Assembly (NCBI GenBank): GCA_027596035.1
Contig: JADGJA010000429.1
Span: 1-19,049, forward strand
Source: Thoreauomyces humboldtii
Taxonomy: Eukaryota; Chytridiomycota; Chytridiomycetes; Spizellomycetales; Powellomycetaceae
Direction: 5' to 3'
DNA: 19,049 nucleotides
Part shown: piece after piece, positions 1-11,397 of the stretch
How positions within the stretch are numbered: the stretch's first letter is position 1
How the letters are laid out: every line of letters starts with the position of its first letter
Notes under the pieces: model-generated
What the model was told of the DNA's origin: nothing
The model's input: the letters and a program-made list of their open reading frames with translations, nothing else
The model's database searches: none
Translations under genes and position numbers: made by a program

Positions 1-2
1 TT

Positions 3-524
3 CGGGACGACTTTCTTCCTGACCTTGTGGTAGGCCATGCTGCCGTCTCCGAGTTGCTCTCCGATCGGGCAGATGGATGACGTGAGGTTACTGTACGGTC
101 CGTTAAAAACAAATCTTACGGCCCCTTTGCCGCTGAGTTCGAGGGAACGACCAAAGACTTTTCCATTCGCATTTCGCAGCTGTACCTTGCTCACCCCTGA
201 ACTGATTGACCTGAAACTCATACGGTGCGAAAGCTGCCTGCCCTCATCGCGAAGGTATTCGGTTGCTCTTGCAGGAACGAGCAGGTGGCAAAAAACTTAC
301 ACTACAGCTTCACAGATGCAGCTCCTCATCATATCCAAGGCCTCGAAGCCTCCAAGATGAGCATTCAGCGTGGAGATGGATTAGGTAGTATAGGATCTGC
401 TTGAGGCGCGAAGTACCGTGCTTCTTTTCGGCAGCAGCGTGGAGCGAAGTCCCCAGCATCTAGCAAGGAGGATGGAAAGATGCTGGTGGAGACGATTGCT
501 CCTGGGTCTACGTCGAACGGATAG
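3..524 (+). pseudogene. possible decayed coding remnant at the left edge
   Basis: The frame beginning at base 3 has protein-like composition, for example short stretches reading DDFLPDLVVGHAAV and SYGPFAAEFEGTTKDFSIR. It is interrupted by TGA at 78-80, 198-200, 207-209 and 402-404 and ends at TAG 522-524. All four TGA codons could derive from CGA by one C-to-T change. I found no intron set with proper branch points and matching phases that removes the stops. I do not recognise the product. It may be a degraded gene, a transposon relic or the spliced 3' end of a gene lying to the left, or the resemblance to coding sequence may be chance. A competing stop-free frame at 37-360 looks less protein-like. 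Confidence 0.22.
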
Positions 525-958
525 AGAGAGTCTTTGCACGGGGGTTTATGCAGCCCCCTGCACCCCTCCTCGGACCCATCTTTTTCTCTATGCCTTCGCG
601 GCAGCCAGTCTGTTCTTCTGCCAGTCCGCAAGTTCGACAGACTCGATGTTGTCGCAGCCTCTCAAAAACTTCAGATAGTGTTCTCTGGAGAAACGAGAAG
701 CGACAGGATTCTATGGCGCTCTTGGAGTCGTCAGATCCGAGATCGGTTCAAGTAGAAGTACCGTGGACCCTTGGCCAGGATACCGGTGAAGCGCCTCGCC
801 ACAGCCACGCCTATTTCGGTCACAATGATCGTTCCTAAGGCAAGTAAAGCGACCTGGCCCGCTTGAGTTTAAATAAGCATCGCACTCGTTCCTCCGCAAA
901 GTCATCAAAGCACAGAAGCTGCTCTCCTTCGGTATTTCGAATTCTCGAGCTAGTTACC
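525..958. other. gene-free stretch upstream of the membrane-protein gene
   Basis: No supported coding sequence lies here. It should contain the promoter and 5' UTR of the gene starting at 959, whose ATG sits in a good context (ACCATG). I saw no clear TATA element, tRNA or repeat. A short minus-strand frame around 730-840 looks mildly protein-like, but it has no start and no convincing splice partners. Confidence 0.4.
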
Positions 959-2623
959 ATGCTTTCATCTCTCCGCGAACTTTCTCACAAAATCCGCACG
1001 GCAGTGTGCTGCATTTGCTTTGCTGGACCCGTCCTCGTGATCGTGGGGATCATATTTCTCACATCTGCAGCCAGCGACTCTCGGGGTCATGAAATCAATC
1101 AGTACAATGCGGCCATCAACGCCTGGATGGGCACGGATTCCATACCCTTTTCCCGCTCTTCCTTCGTCGTTTCCGGTGTTCCTCTCGACATGCGATCGCC
1201 CCAAGGCAATCCTGCGCTGGACGGGGACTCGAGCGTCGAGCAGTTTGTGCCTTACGTTGCCGTCGCGGATTCGTCTACTGGGCAAGTTTCCCGGCAATCT
1301 TCAGGACAATACAGTATCACAGTGTTGGATGCGTCCGGAAGCCCGAGCATCATGTCGGTCAACATTCCAGGTACTCAAACATCAATCGTAACCAAGCAGA
1401 CCATGAATTGTAGGCTTGGCCAGGCCGGCGAGGTACGAAATACTGACATCACAGCTGTCATGCATTGACCATACTCACAATAGCTCTTTTCTGATCAGTG
1501 CCCGGGAGCTACGACTTCGAGCAGTTACAAAAACTGCATTGCGCGACCTTTCTGCTCCTCCAGTAAGAAACCTATCGGTCATTGTTTTAATGGCAGAGCC
1601 AGCTTACGCTTTTCCCGCTTAGCTTGCGCTTCATTGAACGGACAGCTGAACACGGCAACTGGCTCATGCAGTGTTCCGATGTATCTCGCAAGCGTGTGTC
1701 TCCGCGTAGATCGTAACATGGGTGGACAGTATACTGTTGATACCAGTAGCAGCATGTAAGCTGACGTCGACAGTTGCGGTCAAACTATATTTTACTAATC
1801 TCTGCCGGCTGTTAGATCCCCGAACGTGGGCTGCTATTACGAAAACAACGGTTTCCAGCCAGGAGTCTATACCAACGGGTTTGCACCTACTTCAATGTTA
1901 ACAAAATTCGAAATCCGCTCCGACGATGATCCCCTCATCGCACTGTCCAAAATCACGTCGGGCAGCTACACCTTCGGCTTGACGAAGGCGAGCAAGATTA
2001 CGATCGGCATCGTTCTTCTCGTCTTGGGGATCTTGATTACCCTCTGTGTGTGCGCCGGGGTCGCATTCGCACTGAACCGCCTTGGGCACCTCGTGGCACC
2101 CCAAATCAACAAGCCTGCGGCGACCATCGCAGTGGTGGCCTCGCAGCAACAGGTTGCGCCGTACCCAGTGTTTCAGGCGGGATACGTTCCTCAGCCGGGT
2201 TATCCGCAACAACTGCAGCAGGGTTACCCATCGCAGCCGCAACCGGGATATGCCCCCCAATTATATACCCAGCCCCAGCAGTACGCCAATCAGCCGCAAC
2301 CTCAGCAGCAGCATTATCAACAGCAGTATCAGCAGCCGTATCCACAGCAGCAGTCTCCACAACCCCATTATCAACAACAGCAGCAGTACCAACAGCAGCC
2401 TCGGCAGCCTGAGCAGCCTCAGCAGCGGCAGCAGCAGCAACAGGGATCGTTTCACGAAAAGTACACGCCGCAACAACCCGTGTATGCCCCGTCCTCCCCA
2501 CCGCCGTATTATGCGGGAGAGACGAGTGTAGTGACTCAGGTCTCAGCCGGCGGATCCTCGTCAGGACCATACCCAGAGCACCATGCAGCGTCACCTCAGC
2601 TGGCTTACCACGGTGTGCCTTAG
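959..2623 (+). CDS. two-pass membrane protein with Q/P/Y-rich tail and PPPY motif
   Basis: Exons are 959-1432, 1499-1562, 1623-1755 and 1816-2623. The three introns (66, 60 and 60 nt) have GTACGA, GTAAGA and GTAAGC donors; phases agree and give 492 residues. A membrane segment spans about residues 15-37. It is followed by a roughly 245-residue presumably extracytoplasmic region with several cysteines, mostly encoded by the two small middle exons. A second membrane segment lies at about 285-310. The remaining ~180 residues form a low-complexity tail rich in Gln, Pro and Tyr, with PPPY at 452-455, a motif bound by WW domains such as those of Rsp5-type ubiquitin ligases. I do not recognise the family. 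By inference it is a plasma-membrane or endomembrane protein with a cytosolic tail that recruits partners. The start is the first ATG; the frame upstream has only non-ATG starts. Confidence 0.72.
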
Positions 2624-2775
2624 CCATTTTCTAATGCGGTCGATATCGTGCAAATGCTTGTTTTTTTTCTGGGAATGATATATGTTCCTATTCTCGCCGA
2701 CCGAGTGTGCCGATATGCTACGGTTTTTGCTCGGGAAGAGGACAGCGGAAAGAAAGGCAGTTCGGAAAAGATGAT

Positions 2776-4157
2776 CTATGATATTATTTGTGTCTTCGCA
2801 TTGATGACATCCTGCATGCCAGCCCTCCCAGCTCGAACACCGTCCCCAAACTTGAGTTCAGCGGCCAGATCCCTACAGGCTCTGAACTGATCCATCGCTT
2901 TCTTGGTATCTCCGAGCAGCAACGCCACGCTTCCCAGATTGCATTCGGCAACGACCGTGCATTCTGCACAAGTTTCCATTCCTGCCTTACGAGCCGACGC
3001 GAGTGCCTGCTCGGCCCACTTCCTGGCCCGTACTACAATTGGCCGGTCGATCGGGGTCCGTCTCGTCGCAAGGGCGATGTTGGCGTCGGCGATGTTGTTT
3101 TGGATGATGGCAGTTCGGCACGCCATGGCTTCTCCTGTAATGCTTTTGTCTGTTTGGAGGATCTCCAGCGTGCGAAGGTAGACTAGTGGAGACAGACGGA
3201 AAATCAGGATGATAAAAGTGCGGTTGTTGCAGTCGAAAATCACATCATACCACTCAACGATAGTTCGGATCGCCCTTGCCGTGCATATATGCCAGCAAGG
3301 GCTTCCAAAGCGGCGCCGAGGTCGGTCGGGGTCACCCAGTCTGGCAGTTTCGCCCGTTTCTCTCCACCAGGACCGATCGTAGTCGCTATTCCCGCTCCAG
3401 CCTGATCCGGATCCACCTGGTCTGGGATAAAGCTTGGCTGATCTCCCACGTCTGGCATTCCGTCAGTTACAGGAGGACCGGGTGGAGGATCTCGGAATCC
3501 GATCATGAAGCGAACGGCGTACTCGAACGCTTGCCGCGCTGCATCGAGATCTCCCAAACTAGCGCTAGCGTCGCCGGCAGCCTTGGCGCATCCCACGATC
3601 TTCTGCATCCGGTTGGTATCTCGCAGAGCCTCGTCCTTGTCCGGAGCCATTCCGTGCAGCAGGAGGTGCAGGACCAGCAAGTACAGCTCCCTGGCTTCCT
3701 TGAAAGCGTTTCGATGAGTCGCGTGGAGCTCGGCGAAACGGAGCATGATTCCCGTGATCTCGGGAGAGTCGTCGGGAAGTCCCGCACGTCTGCAGGCTGC
3801 TATGGCAAGCGTGTACTCCTCGACTGCGCCGGTCGGATCGTGGATGTAGTAGTGCATCATCATAGCGCGGCGAAGCGGCCGCCTCGCTTCTTTCGGAAAG
3901 GTGTTGAACGTGTACCATTGCCATGCAAAGTATCCAGCAACTGGTACCATGCCTAAGAAAATGAGCGCTGGATGGGGCATACGTAGGCGACTGCGGAAGG
4001 GCGCTTCGCCTGCCTGCGAGTTCAATCCCCGCTTCTGACAGGTTGCAGCCCTGCATGACCGGGATGAGGTGGCTGGTCCGGGTTGAGTCAGCGGGCTAAA
4101 GGAAACTGGACATCGGGACCCCGCGATGCGGAGCTGCCTTGCTAGAGACGACATCAT
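2776..4157 (-). CDS. mitochondrial membrane TPR protein, Mgr3-like
   Basis: Two exons, 4157-3251 and 3182-2776, are joined across a 68-nt intron (GTATGA donor, CACTAG acceptor, phase 1) to give 437 residues. The first ~60 residues are rich in Arg and Ser and poor in acidic residues, as in a mitochondrial presequence. One membrane segment follows at about 63-84, then a FPKEARRPLRRA stretch and several tetratricopeptide-like helical pairs (about 98-215 and 278-420). One TPR is split exactly by the intron; joining restores YARQGRSELSLSVYLRTLEI. Presequence, single anchor and TPRs match fungal Mgr3-type proteins, which act as substrate adaptors of the inner-membrane i-AAA protease. The Mgr3 assignment comes from remembered family pattern, so another mitochondrial TPR protein such as a TTC19 relative is possible. 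It is divergent from the ZNHIT2 gene with 235 bp between the starts. Confidence 0.7.
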
Positions 4158-4392
4158 GAGTCGGGTGGAGAGTACTCTTTCTTTTGGGGAGTGAATATGG
4201 TTGGCGTTTTGCCGAGGTCACCACGGGTTCGAGGGTCGACAGGAGAAGGCACGGCGGCTGTGCTGTCTCTAATGAAGCATGCATGACTCATTTCTCTCCC
4301 CATCTTCGTTCCCCGTGTCCATCCATCCCAGCTGGTACCTGATGTACTCGCCAACCTTCCACAGTGCGACGTATCTATCTACGTAAAGGAGG
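4158..4392. promoter_or_regulatory. divergent promoter between the TPR gene and ZNHIT2
   Basis: The 235 bp between the two start codons must carry both promoters and 5' UTRs. I saw no clear TATA box or strong shared motif. The call rests on gene arrangement. Confidence 0.45.
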
Positions 4393-6041
4393 ATGGTCGG
4401 ACCCGATGGTTTGATCCTGACGAGACCGCCTGCTGATGGCGAGGAAGCCAGCGTTAGCTCTCCCGACAAAATCTGTAAAATGTGAGGGGATAATGTCCTT
4501 GAAGCACGGCAGGTCCCCAGGCTGAATGCAACGTCCGTGACATAGATGTTTCAAGCAGTTCGCCATGTATACATGTCCTCGCTGCAATCTGCAGTACTGC
4601 TCGCTCTCGTGCTACAAGTCACAGGTAGCCTTCACTATTCCGTTTACCTTCACGTTCTCTTTGTGTTCCTGACCTTTTGTGCTCGAAAGGAACATGGCAA
4701 CTGCACAGAGGCTTTCTATAAGGACAGCATATCCGCGGAGATGCAGTCTCGGAGCGTGGATGCGGGGGATCGGACGCGCATGCTTCAGATGCTCAGGCGG
4801 TTTGAATCTGATGACGATCAAGGCAATCCCTACGGTACGACGACCTTGAAGCTTTCGACGATGGTGGGTGTCTAGCCTCTCTGCGGGGCTTATGCGTACT
4901 TGAGTGATCTGATTTGGGAATTCGGCAGGCGATAGTGATGATGAGGACGATGTGCTCGACATGGAGGAACGATTAGAAGGCTTGGATCTTTGTGAGTGCA
5001 ATCGCTCCCTCGTTCAAGTGTGAGCGAGACCTCACACCAGCGGATCGCCTGTAGCAACCGCAACGTCGGACGAGATTTTATCAGCGCTTACGCCCGCGGA
5101 ACGCGCAGAGTTTGAGGCATCCTTGCGGAGCGGACCGGATGCTCTGCGTGGCTACGTCGAAATCTGGTCGCCATGGTGGGAACGATCGCCTGACGCTCCA
5201 GCAACGCCGCTCGTGCATGACATGAGCGAAGAAGCACCGAAACCTACGAAATCACTTGTACCGCAGCCTCTTGAAGGTGTACCGCCATTACGGAAACTTA
5301 CGTCTGTAACACCTCCGTCGGATCTTATCTTTAACGTTGTGGAGATACTGTAAGTGTTTTCAGTCTCCCCCGAGATAACTCTCCTCCTCTAACTCTCGGT
5401 CGCAGAGGGTCCTACGCATTCATTTTGCGCTTCCTGAATGGAGACTGGCAGGAAGACTCCGTTGAAGCCTCCCGTATGCTCTGGGATCTTTCCAGAACTC
5501 TCTCGTCGAATCAACCCGTCGCTTTCGCTAGCGTCAGCGATGCGTGCATCTTTCTCAAAACGCGGATTTTGCATGTGAGAGGCTTCGATCATTCTGCCAT
5601 GTTTTCATGTGCAACCCACTGACTCGAGCTTAACAGAATCAAAGCTACGGGGCTCTCCCTCAATCGGCCGTCCTCGCCTTGCAAGACACGTGCAAACTCC
5701 TCGCATCCCGCTCCACCATCCTCTCGACCCTTTCGGATGTGCATGAAATCTTTCACGTCACGTCGTCCGATGACCCTAACCATCACGTGATACCTCGCGC
5801 CATGCGCAAGCGCGCCTTCGCCTCTATGAAGAAGGTGTACTTTTACGTGGCGTTAGTGGGAGATTCAGAGGCGGTTCGAACTTTGGAGGAGCTGCTTCCG
5901 GTGTTGAGATTGAGCGTCGAGGCGGAGGTGGCGACGTTGATCCGGGAATCGGGTGACATGCAGCAGGCTCATCAGGACGCAGCGAGGATGACGGGCAAAG
6001 GGGCCCACGGGCCTATGGTGACCGAGTTTTCAGAGAATTGA
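4393..6041 (+). CDS. ZNHIT2: HIT-type zinc-finger protein, ZNHIT2 homologue
   Basis: Seven exons: 4393-4481, 4546-4624, 4690-4834 (or -4867), 4929-4991, 5055-5349, 5406-5574 and 5637-6041, giving 414 or 425 residues. The first two introns split the HIT finger. Joining them yields all eight expected ligands in order: C28, C31, C40, C43, C48, C52, H58 and C61, with the typical CPRC and YCSLSCY words followed by AFYKDSI. An acidic DSDDEDD stretch, the phrase LEGLDL, and a region with LTPAER and WSPWWER follow, as in ZNHIT2. In animals ZNHIT2 works with the R2TP/RUVBL chaperone system in U5 snRNP assembly; the same job here is inference. The start is set by an upstream in-frame TAA. Only the donor of intron 3 is uncertain. 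Confidence 0.85.
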
Positions 6042-6907
6042 AAAGCTCAGCGAAATGTGCGATGTTATAGGCAAAGAGCTAGCGAAGCTCGAAGATATCG
6101 TATCGTGCACATTATGATCGCGATAGCGGTACCAGAGGCCAACTACATAAAGAAAGCAAAGATGATTTTGGAAAGGGTATTACCATTGAGAGCTGGTCCT
6201 TGTTTCGAGTGACCAGAACAAGAGGATGTGAACCCTGAGAAGTTGGCGAGGAACACTATCAAGGGATTACAGACAAAACGGTAGGCGCAGATAGGCCGTA
6301 TATGATTGCCATGTGTGTATAAAAAGAAGAGTATGGATGGAAAGGACGCCCTTGAGCTTGGTCTTGGTCTGGTGGACAGCTAAGGAGGCAAGATGTAGTT
6401 GAGGTAGCCCCTCTGCATTTACACCGGCTGGGGACGGTTCGCCTTCCCGTAAGGGAGGGCAAGCTGCATTATCTACAAAAGAGACGACGAGCACTCAGAA
6501 AGCAGCGCTATCCGGGCGTTTCGTGAGAGCCGGCGGAGCTGTCAGTCAATACATGCGCCAACTCGAAAAGACAGGACTGGAAGCGCATGGTGGGAGCAGA
6601 GACATAATAGGGCAGGGGAGCTTTGTGATGCCCTCGACAACAGGAATGCTGAAAGGGAGCACGATCGACATCATCGACATGGCGGCGCATTAAGTGTTCC
6701 AAAAGGATTGAATACACTGTACCTTTGCTTGGCTGAGGGTTTGTGCATGCTCACCCAGCTGTCAAACGGCACAAGGATCTGAACGGAACGCCTGACGAAC
6801 TTGGTATGGCAATCGTTTTAAGATGCCTTGCGATCGAGGCACTGGAACGCTCATGACGATACAGAATCTCCTCTAGTGTCAGTATTTATATATGATACAC
6901 AAAAACT
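6042..6907. other. gene-free convergent intergenic region
   Basis: This 866-bp region lies between the 3' ends of the ZNHIT2 homologue (+) and the ABC transporter (-). No frame shows convincing protein composition, and I found no splice-linked exons, tRNA, rRNA or repeats. It should hold both 3' UTRs and terminators. Confidence 0.5.
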
Positions 6908-9900
6908 CTAGGGTCCCTCATCACCAGCTCCTACGACGTTCAGGAAGACATCGTCCATGCCCCTCTGGGTCAATCCCCAATCAATGACTCCGTCGATCTT
7001 CTCGACGACCCGCATCAACGTGGCCAAGAGTCCCGGTTCAGGAACGAACACCCACACCTGGCTGACGGGTCCGGGACCTCTCGCTTGCTGCTGCACGACC
7101 GACTTGTCCTTCGCCGACTTTATGGTGCCTCGGCTCTGGACCCGTCGGAACCACACGTTGTGCAAGACCTCGGTCTCCAAGAAGGTGGCGGCGCGACGAA
7201 GGGAGGATGCGGATCGTGTCGTGAGAGCCAGCTTGTAGCCGGATCCGTATAGTTTCTTCAGTCGGAGTTGAGGGCCGATGCAAGTGAGTGTTCCGTGGGC
7301 CATGATGCCGAGACGCTGACAGCAGGTCTCGGCTTCTTCCATCGAATGTGTAGTCTATCAGAATGGGCAAATGAGTTAGCATATCTCCACGTGTCTCGGA
7401 AAGAGAATAGCCGGGCTCGTACGAGAATGATGGTTCGGCCTATACGCGCCCGGTCGATCACGTCCCAGATAAGTCGCCGAACTTCCGGATCCAGCCCGGT
7501 CTGTGGTACGCAAAGAAATAAGATGCATGTCAGTGTGTTTCCAGATTTAAGATCAGTTTGTGCAATGTGCTCATACCGTCGGTTCGTCCATGAAAACAAG
7601 CAGCGGGTCGCCCACCAGGGCAATTGCTATGCTTAGCCTCCTCTTCTCCCCTCCGCTCAGCCCCTTCACCAGTCTCTTTCCGAATTCCCCCAACTTGACG
7701 TCACCCAGTATCTTCTTGACAACCCTGTCCTCGTCCCCGCTGGATACGCCCTTGAGCCTCGCGTAGAACAAGACGTGATCCAGGACGCTGAGCTCTCCCC
7801 AGAGGAGATCAAACTGCGGACACACGCCGATGAGCTTGTAGATCTCGTCGATCTGAGATGTCACGTCGTACCCAGCGATGCTGGCGGTTCCTCTCGTCGG
7901 TGTGTAGAGACCCGTGAGGATGGATATGAGGGTCGTTTTGCCGGCTCCGTTCTGTCCGAGCAGACCGAAGACCTGAGAAGCGTCGAGGGCGAGTGTGATG
8001 TCCTCGAGAGCGACCTTGGAACCTAGACCGTGGCGAGGTGGGTAGGCTTTGTGAAGGTTTTTGATGACAAGGGGACAGGAGGTGGAGTGGGCATTGGACT
8101 GCACGCGGAGACGTTCAGCCCGCACGTCATCATCCTCGCGGGCGTTCGGGACCGTCACTGATGACGTGCTTGGTTTGGAGGAGGGTGGAGGGGAAGCCGA
8201 AGACTTGGAGGTCCAACCGAGAGGTTGCGTTATTGGGAAATGCCACTTTTTGCGGACGCCGTATTCTGCGGGGAGGACGTGGCGGACGTAGACTGCGAGG
8301 CCGAGAACAATGATGGTCTCGAAAACCATGAAGAGGACAGCAGTGTAGACCTCGTCTCCAGACTTGAGCCTGGATATGGTGTATGGCTATGAGAACGTTG
8401 TGAGTCAAATTGGGTCCCGTGGGTCTTCAAGTAGAAAGTCACAGTTCCTTACCACCGCCCCACGAGTGAAGGCCGCCTGATTCATCACTGAGAGACACCG
8501 GTAGAAGGCAAATGGCGGCCAGATGTAAAACTCCCACGGCAAGAAGTCGTAAGTTTGGTTGGCAGCTACGGAGACGATGATCCCACATAGCACAACAAAA
8601 AATGTGATCACTACAGAGCGATTAGACTGTCAGCCGAACATTCCCCCGCATCGACTCCGATTGTGCAGATACACTTACGAAGGGCGTTTTGACCCCTGTC
8701 AAAGAATGCGGCAAAAAAGAGCGCCATAGCGACTTGCACCGCTCCCCATAGGAGAAGAACGATGATGAGAACCGAAATGTCTGTTTTGACGAACATGTCC
8801 AGCCGAGTGGCGTATCCTGCAGCAAGGAAAATCAAAGCCGAGATGCAATACAGCACAAAGAATGTGATGTACTGGGAGGCGTAATAGACAGGCGACTTCA
8901 TCCCGTTCTGGAGTTGAAAACCCGGTAAGTCCATACGGAAAGGGCCATTTAAAAAAAAGCGAGGCCCTACCATGCGCATCATCATGAGAACTCGGTCCTC
9001 TTTTTCTCGGACCATGATCAGAACAAACACGGGCAGTAAAAACGAAAGCGCAAAGGGGTACAACACGCGTCCGATGGGTCCGCTGACCGAGATTCCGATT
9101 CCGCCAGACGTAGTGGTCGGGAACATTCTCGTTCCCTGAGTGATGGACGCGGTGGTCAAGTCTGCATTGCCTCTTCGCAGAATCGCATTGGAGAGCTGGG
9201 ACATCTGCAGCACCTGCCGTTTTCCGGCGGTCGGGAAGATAGCCGAGGTGGCGAGTCGAGAATCGGAACCGAAAGCGAGGGTGTAGTTGTAGGTCTTTGT
9301 ATTGTGCGAAACCTCGGTGAAGTAGATGGATCCATATGGCATGTCCGCGAGGGCCTCGTTCACGGTCCCGAGAAATGTTGCGATGTCCTCGGACGTGCGA
9401 GAGCTGGCAAAAACTATCGAGTCATCAACAGTGGTCAGGTTTTGGAGCACGGTCTCGAGACTCGCTATAAGTTGAGTATTGAGATCGGTCGGGGACTGTG
9501 TGGTGCTGACTTGAAAATATGGCACCTGCTGCACAGATTTGAGCTTGATTGCGGCGATGTCCACATCGACGAACCATCGGGGCTCGATGGTATCTAGCAG
9601 GCCATTCGCCGTGTTCCCGGGTTTGAACATCGAAGTGCTAGGGCTGCCTGCAATGCTCAATGGGATGTCGCTGAGAGCTGTCCCCGCTGGTTGCTGAGGT
9701 GCGGTTCCCACCTCCGCAGCGCTCACAGACGGATCCATGCCCACAAGCGCCCACGGTCGCATTTGATATTGTGCAAATTGGCCGCCTAGACTGACTGCCT
9801 GAGCTTCCTGCAACGGATCGGCGAGAATATCTGCTCGGAAAATGTCGAGCCATCCGGTCTTGACCTCATTGATGTAACCACTGTCTTTGTTGGCGTACGC

Positions 9901-11397
9901 GTGAGTCTTCTTGCTTTGACTGTGAGCATATACATCCGTATCGTTCATTGGGTATCCTTCCCCGAACCAGCTGACGCAAGGTACATTGGGCAGGAGAGCT
10001 TGAAGAGTAAGCTGGGTCAATTGCTGAATGTCTCCGCTGGCAGTAGCCAGGAGAAGCATGCTATAAAAGTTGGCATGCCGGGTCGTGCGCGTTGTGCCCG
10101 GTATTTGACCTGCGGGGGTGGTGGTGATCCCGGCGGCGTCGAGGTTGGTAATCGGCCAGGCTTGCTCGTTAATGGAAATCAGGTTTGAGCAGTATACCAA
10201 ATCGAAGCCGCTCGTCTGATTCTTGATAAGATTCGTGATGATCATTCCCACCAAAGCCGACACCACTACCATCAGAAGCGGACACATCGCGATACAGCAT
10301 ACGTTAGTGAACCACTGTCGGCGCTGGAAGCTGAGAGCCTTCCGACCGAGTGCCCGCACTTGGTAACTTTTGCGCGTGCCCTTCACGAGCGGAACAGCGG
10401 CTGTAGTGCTAGCTGGGGGGTACTTCTTTGGTGGATCGCGAACTTTGGCGGGTCCGGGCTCAACGTATAGGGTATCCGTGCTGTCGTTTCCGGCTAGCAG
10501 TAGTGGGGTTTCGCTGCCCATGCGACGCATGCCTCGCGTTGAATCTTCGCTGTTGTTCCTGATGATAAAGTTCGTCTGTACTCTTTGAGCGCGCGGGGCT
10601 CGCCGTGTCTGACCCGGTGTAGAGGGAGCCGAATTGCCCGGCGATACGGCTGGGGAGTTGTAGCTATTCAAGCCATTGAAGCTATGTGACTGGTGAAGGG
10701 GAAATTGCTCTGGTATCCTCCCGTATGCATCACCAGCTGCATAAGCAACATTGTTGGGATGTGCTCGAGATGCCAGGTGCCGGGCATCCGGCAATGAGTT
10801 GTACGAGCCTGCCCGAGACATGGTCGGCTTAGGCAGTTGCAATGGATTGAGCGGGGCTGACTGAGGAGCGGCCACATCCTCGTAGAAGGTCATGGTATCC
10901 GGCAGTTCGGGCTGAGCGAACCGGTAGTCTTCCGGCTGCCACTCCTGTTCCGGCTCTGGTTCCAAGTGCTCGCTAGAGGAGAAGGGCTCTGGCGTTGGCT
11001 GTAAAGAAAAGTAGTCCATGCCGGTCGGTCCCGCATGATTGTCTTCGATGTCCAACGGGGTGACGATCCGTTCGACCGGGGTGCCGAGCGGGGTACCAAG
11101 CGGGGTGGCGAGAGGGGTACGGGCAAAGCGCGACGGCTGCCGTTCACTTCCGCGACTGCTAGCGCGCGTGTCCCTCGAACGGCTTCGATGCCTCTGCTGG
11201 CGGCGGCTGGTGCGTTCAGCATCTTCTCCTCGCTCTGCACCATTTCGCGCGGCCCGTTCCCCGCGCTCCCCGCCGTCGCCTCCAGATGGTTCGGCTCGTT
11301 CGCCTCGCTCACCCCGGGCGCTTCGGGCGCTTCGGGCGCTTCTAACGCTCCTTTCGCTGCGTGCCGAACCTGTGGGGGAGCCGGACCGGGCGGACAT
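6908..11397 (-). CDS. half-size ABCA-type ABC transporter
   Basis: Five exons: 11397-8679, 8610-8453, 8386-7577, 7500-7423 and 7354-6908; introns of 68, 66, 76 and 68 nt; all phases agree; 1403 residues. A polar N-terminal extension of ~360 residues comes first, rich in Arg-Ser, Glu-Arg-Gly and TPLGTP repeats. A membrane segment follows at about 366-389, then a large loop of ~400 residues, a membrane block beginning near VLYPFALSFLLPVF and extending through exon 2, and one nucleotide-binding domain. The domain has Walker A GQNGAGKTT (1103-1111), Q-loop CPQF, signature LSGGE (1202-1206), Walker B LLVFMDEPT (1221-1229) and H-loop TTHSMEEAE (1256 on). TMD-NBD order with a big first loop is the ABCA layout; relatives move lipids. 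All ATPase motifs are intact, so it should be active. Substrate and membrane cannot be read from sequence. Confidence 0.9.
11088..11112 (-). repeat. 12-nt tandem repeat coding TPLGTPLATPL
   Basis: Near-identical 12-nt units (variants of GGGGT-RCC-ARGC on the + strand) encode repeated T-P-L-G/A in the N-terminal extension of the ABC transporter. Ser/Thr-Pro repeats like these are common phosphorylation sites in disordered tails. Confidence 0.55.
11315..11342 (-). repeat. 9-nt tandem repeat coding RSA-RSA-RSA
   Basis: Three copies of a GGGCGCTTC unit on the + strand encode Arg-Ser-Ala triplets in the disordered N-terminus of the ABC transporter. The unit is a multiple of three, so copy-number change would keep the frame. 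Confidence 0.7.

Noticed and set aside
730..840. Short minus-strand stretch reading like VTEIGVAVARRFTGILAKG
   Set aside because: Protein-like, but only ~35 codons, with no ATG and no splice partner that keeps the frame; not enough to call a gene.
2106..2627. 173-residue minus-strand open frame rich in Ala and Val
   Set aside because: It is the antisense of the Gln/Pro-rich tail of the membrane-protein gene. CAG repeats keep several frames open, and its low-complexity composition follows from that.
3276..3956. 226-residue plus-strand open frame
   Set aside because: Antisense to the TPR gene, whose own frame has a presequence, membrane anchor, TPRs and a matching splice junction.
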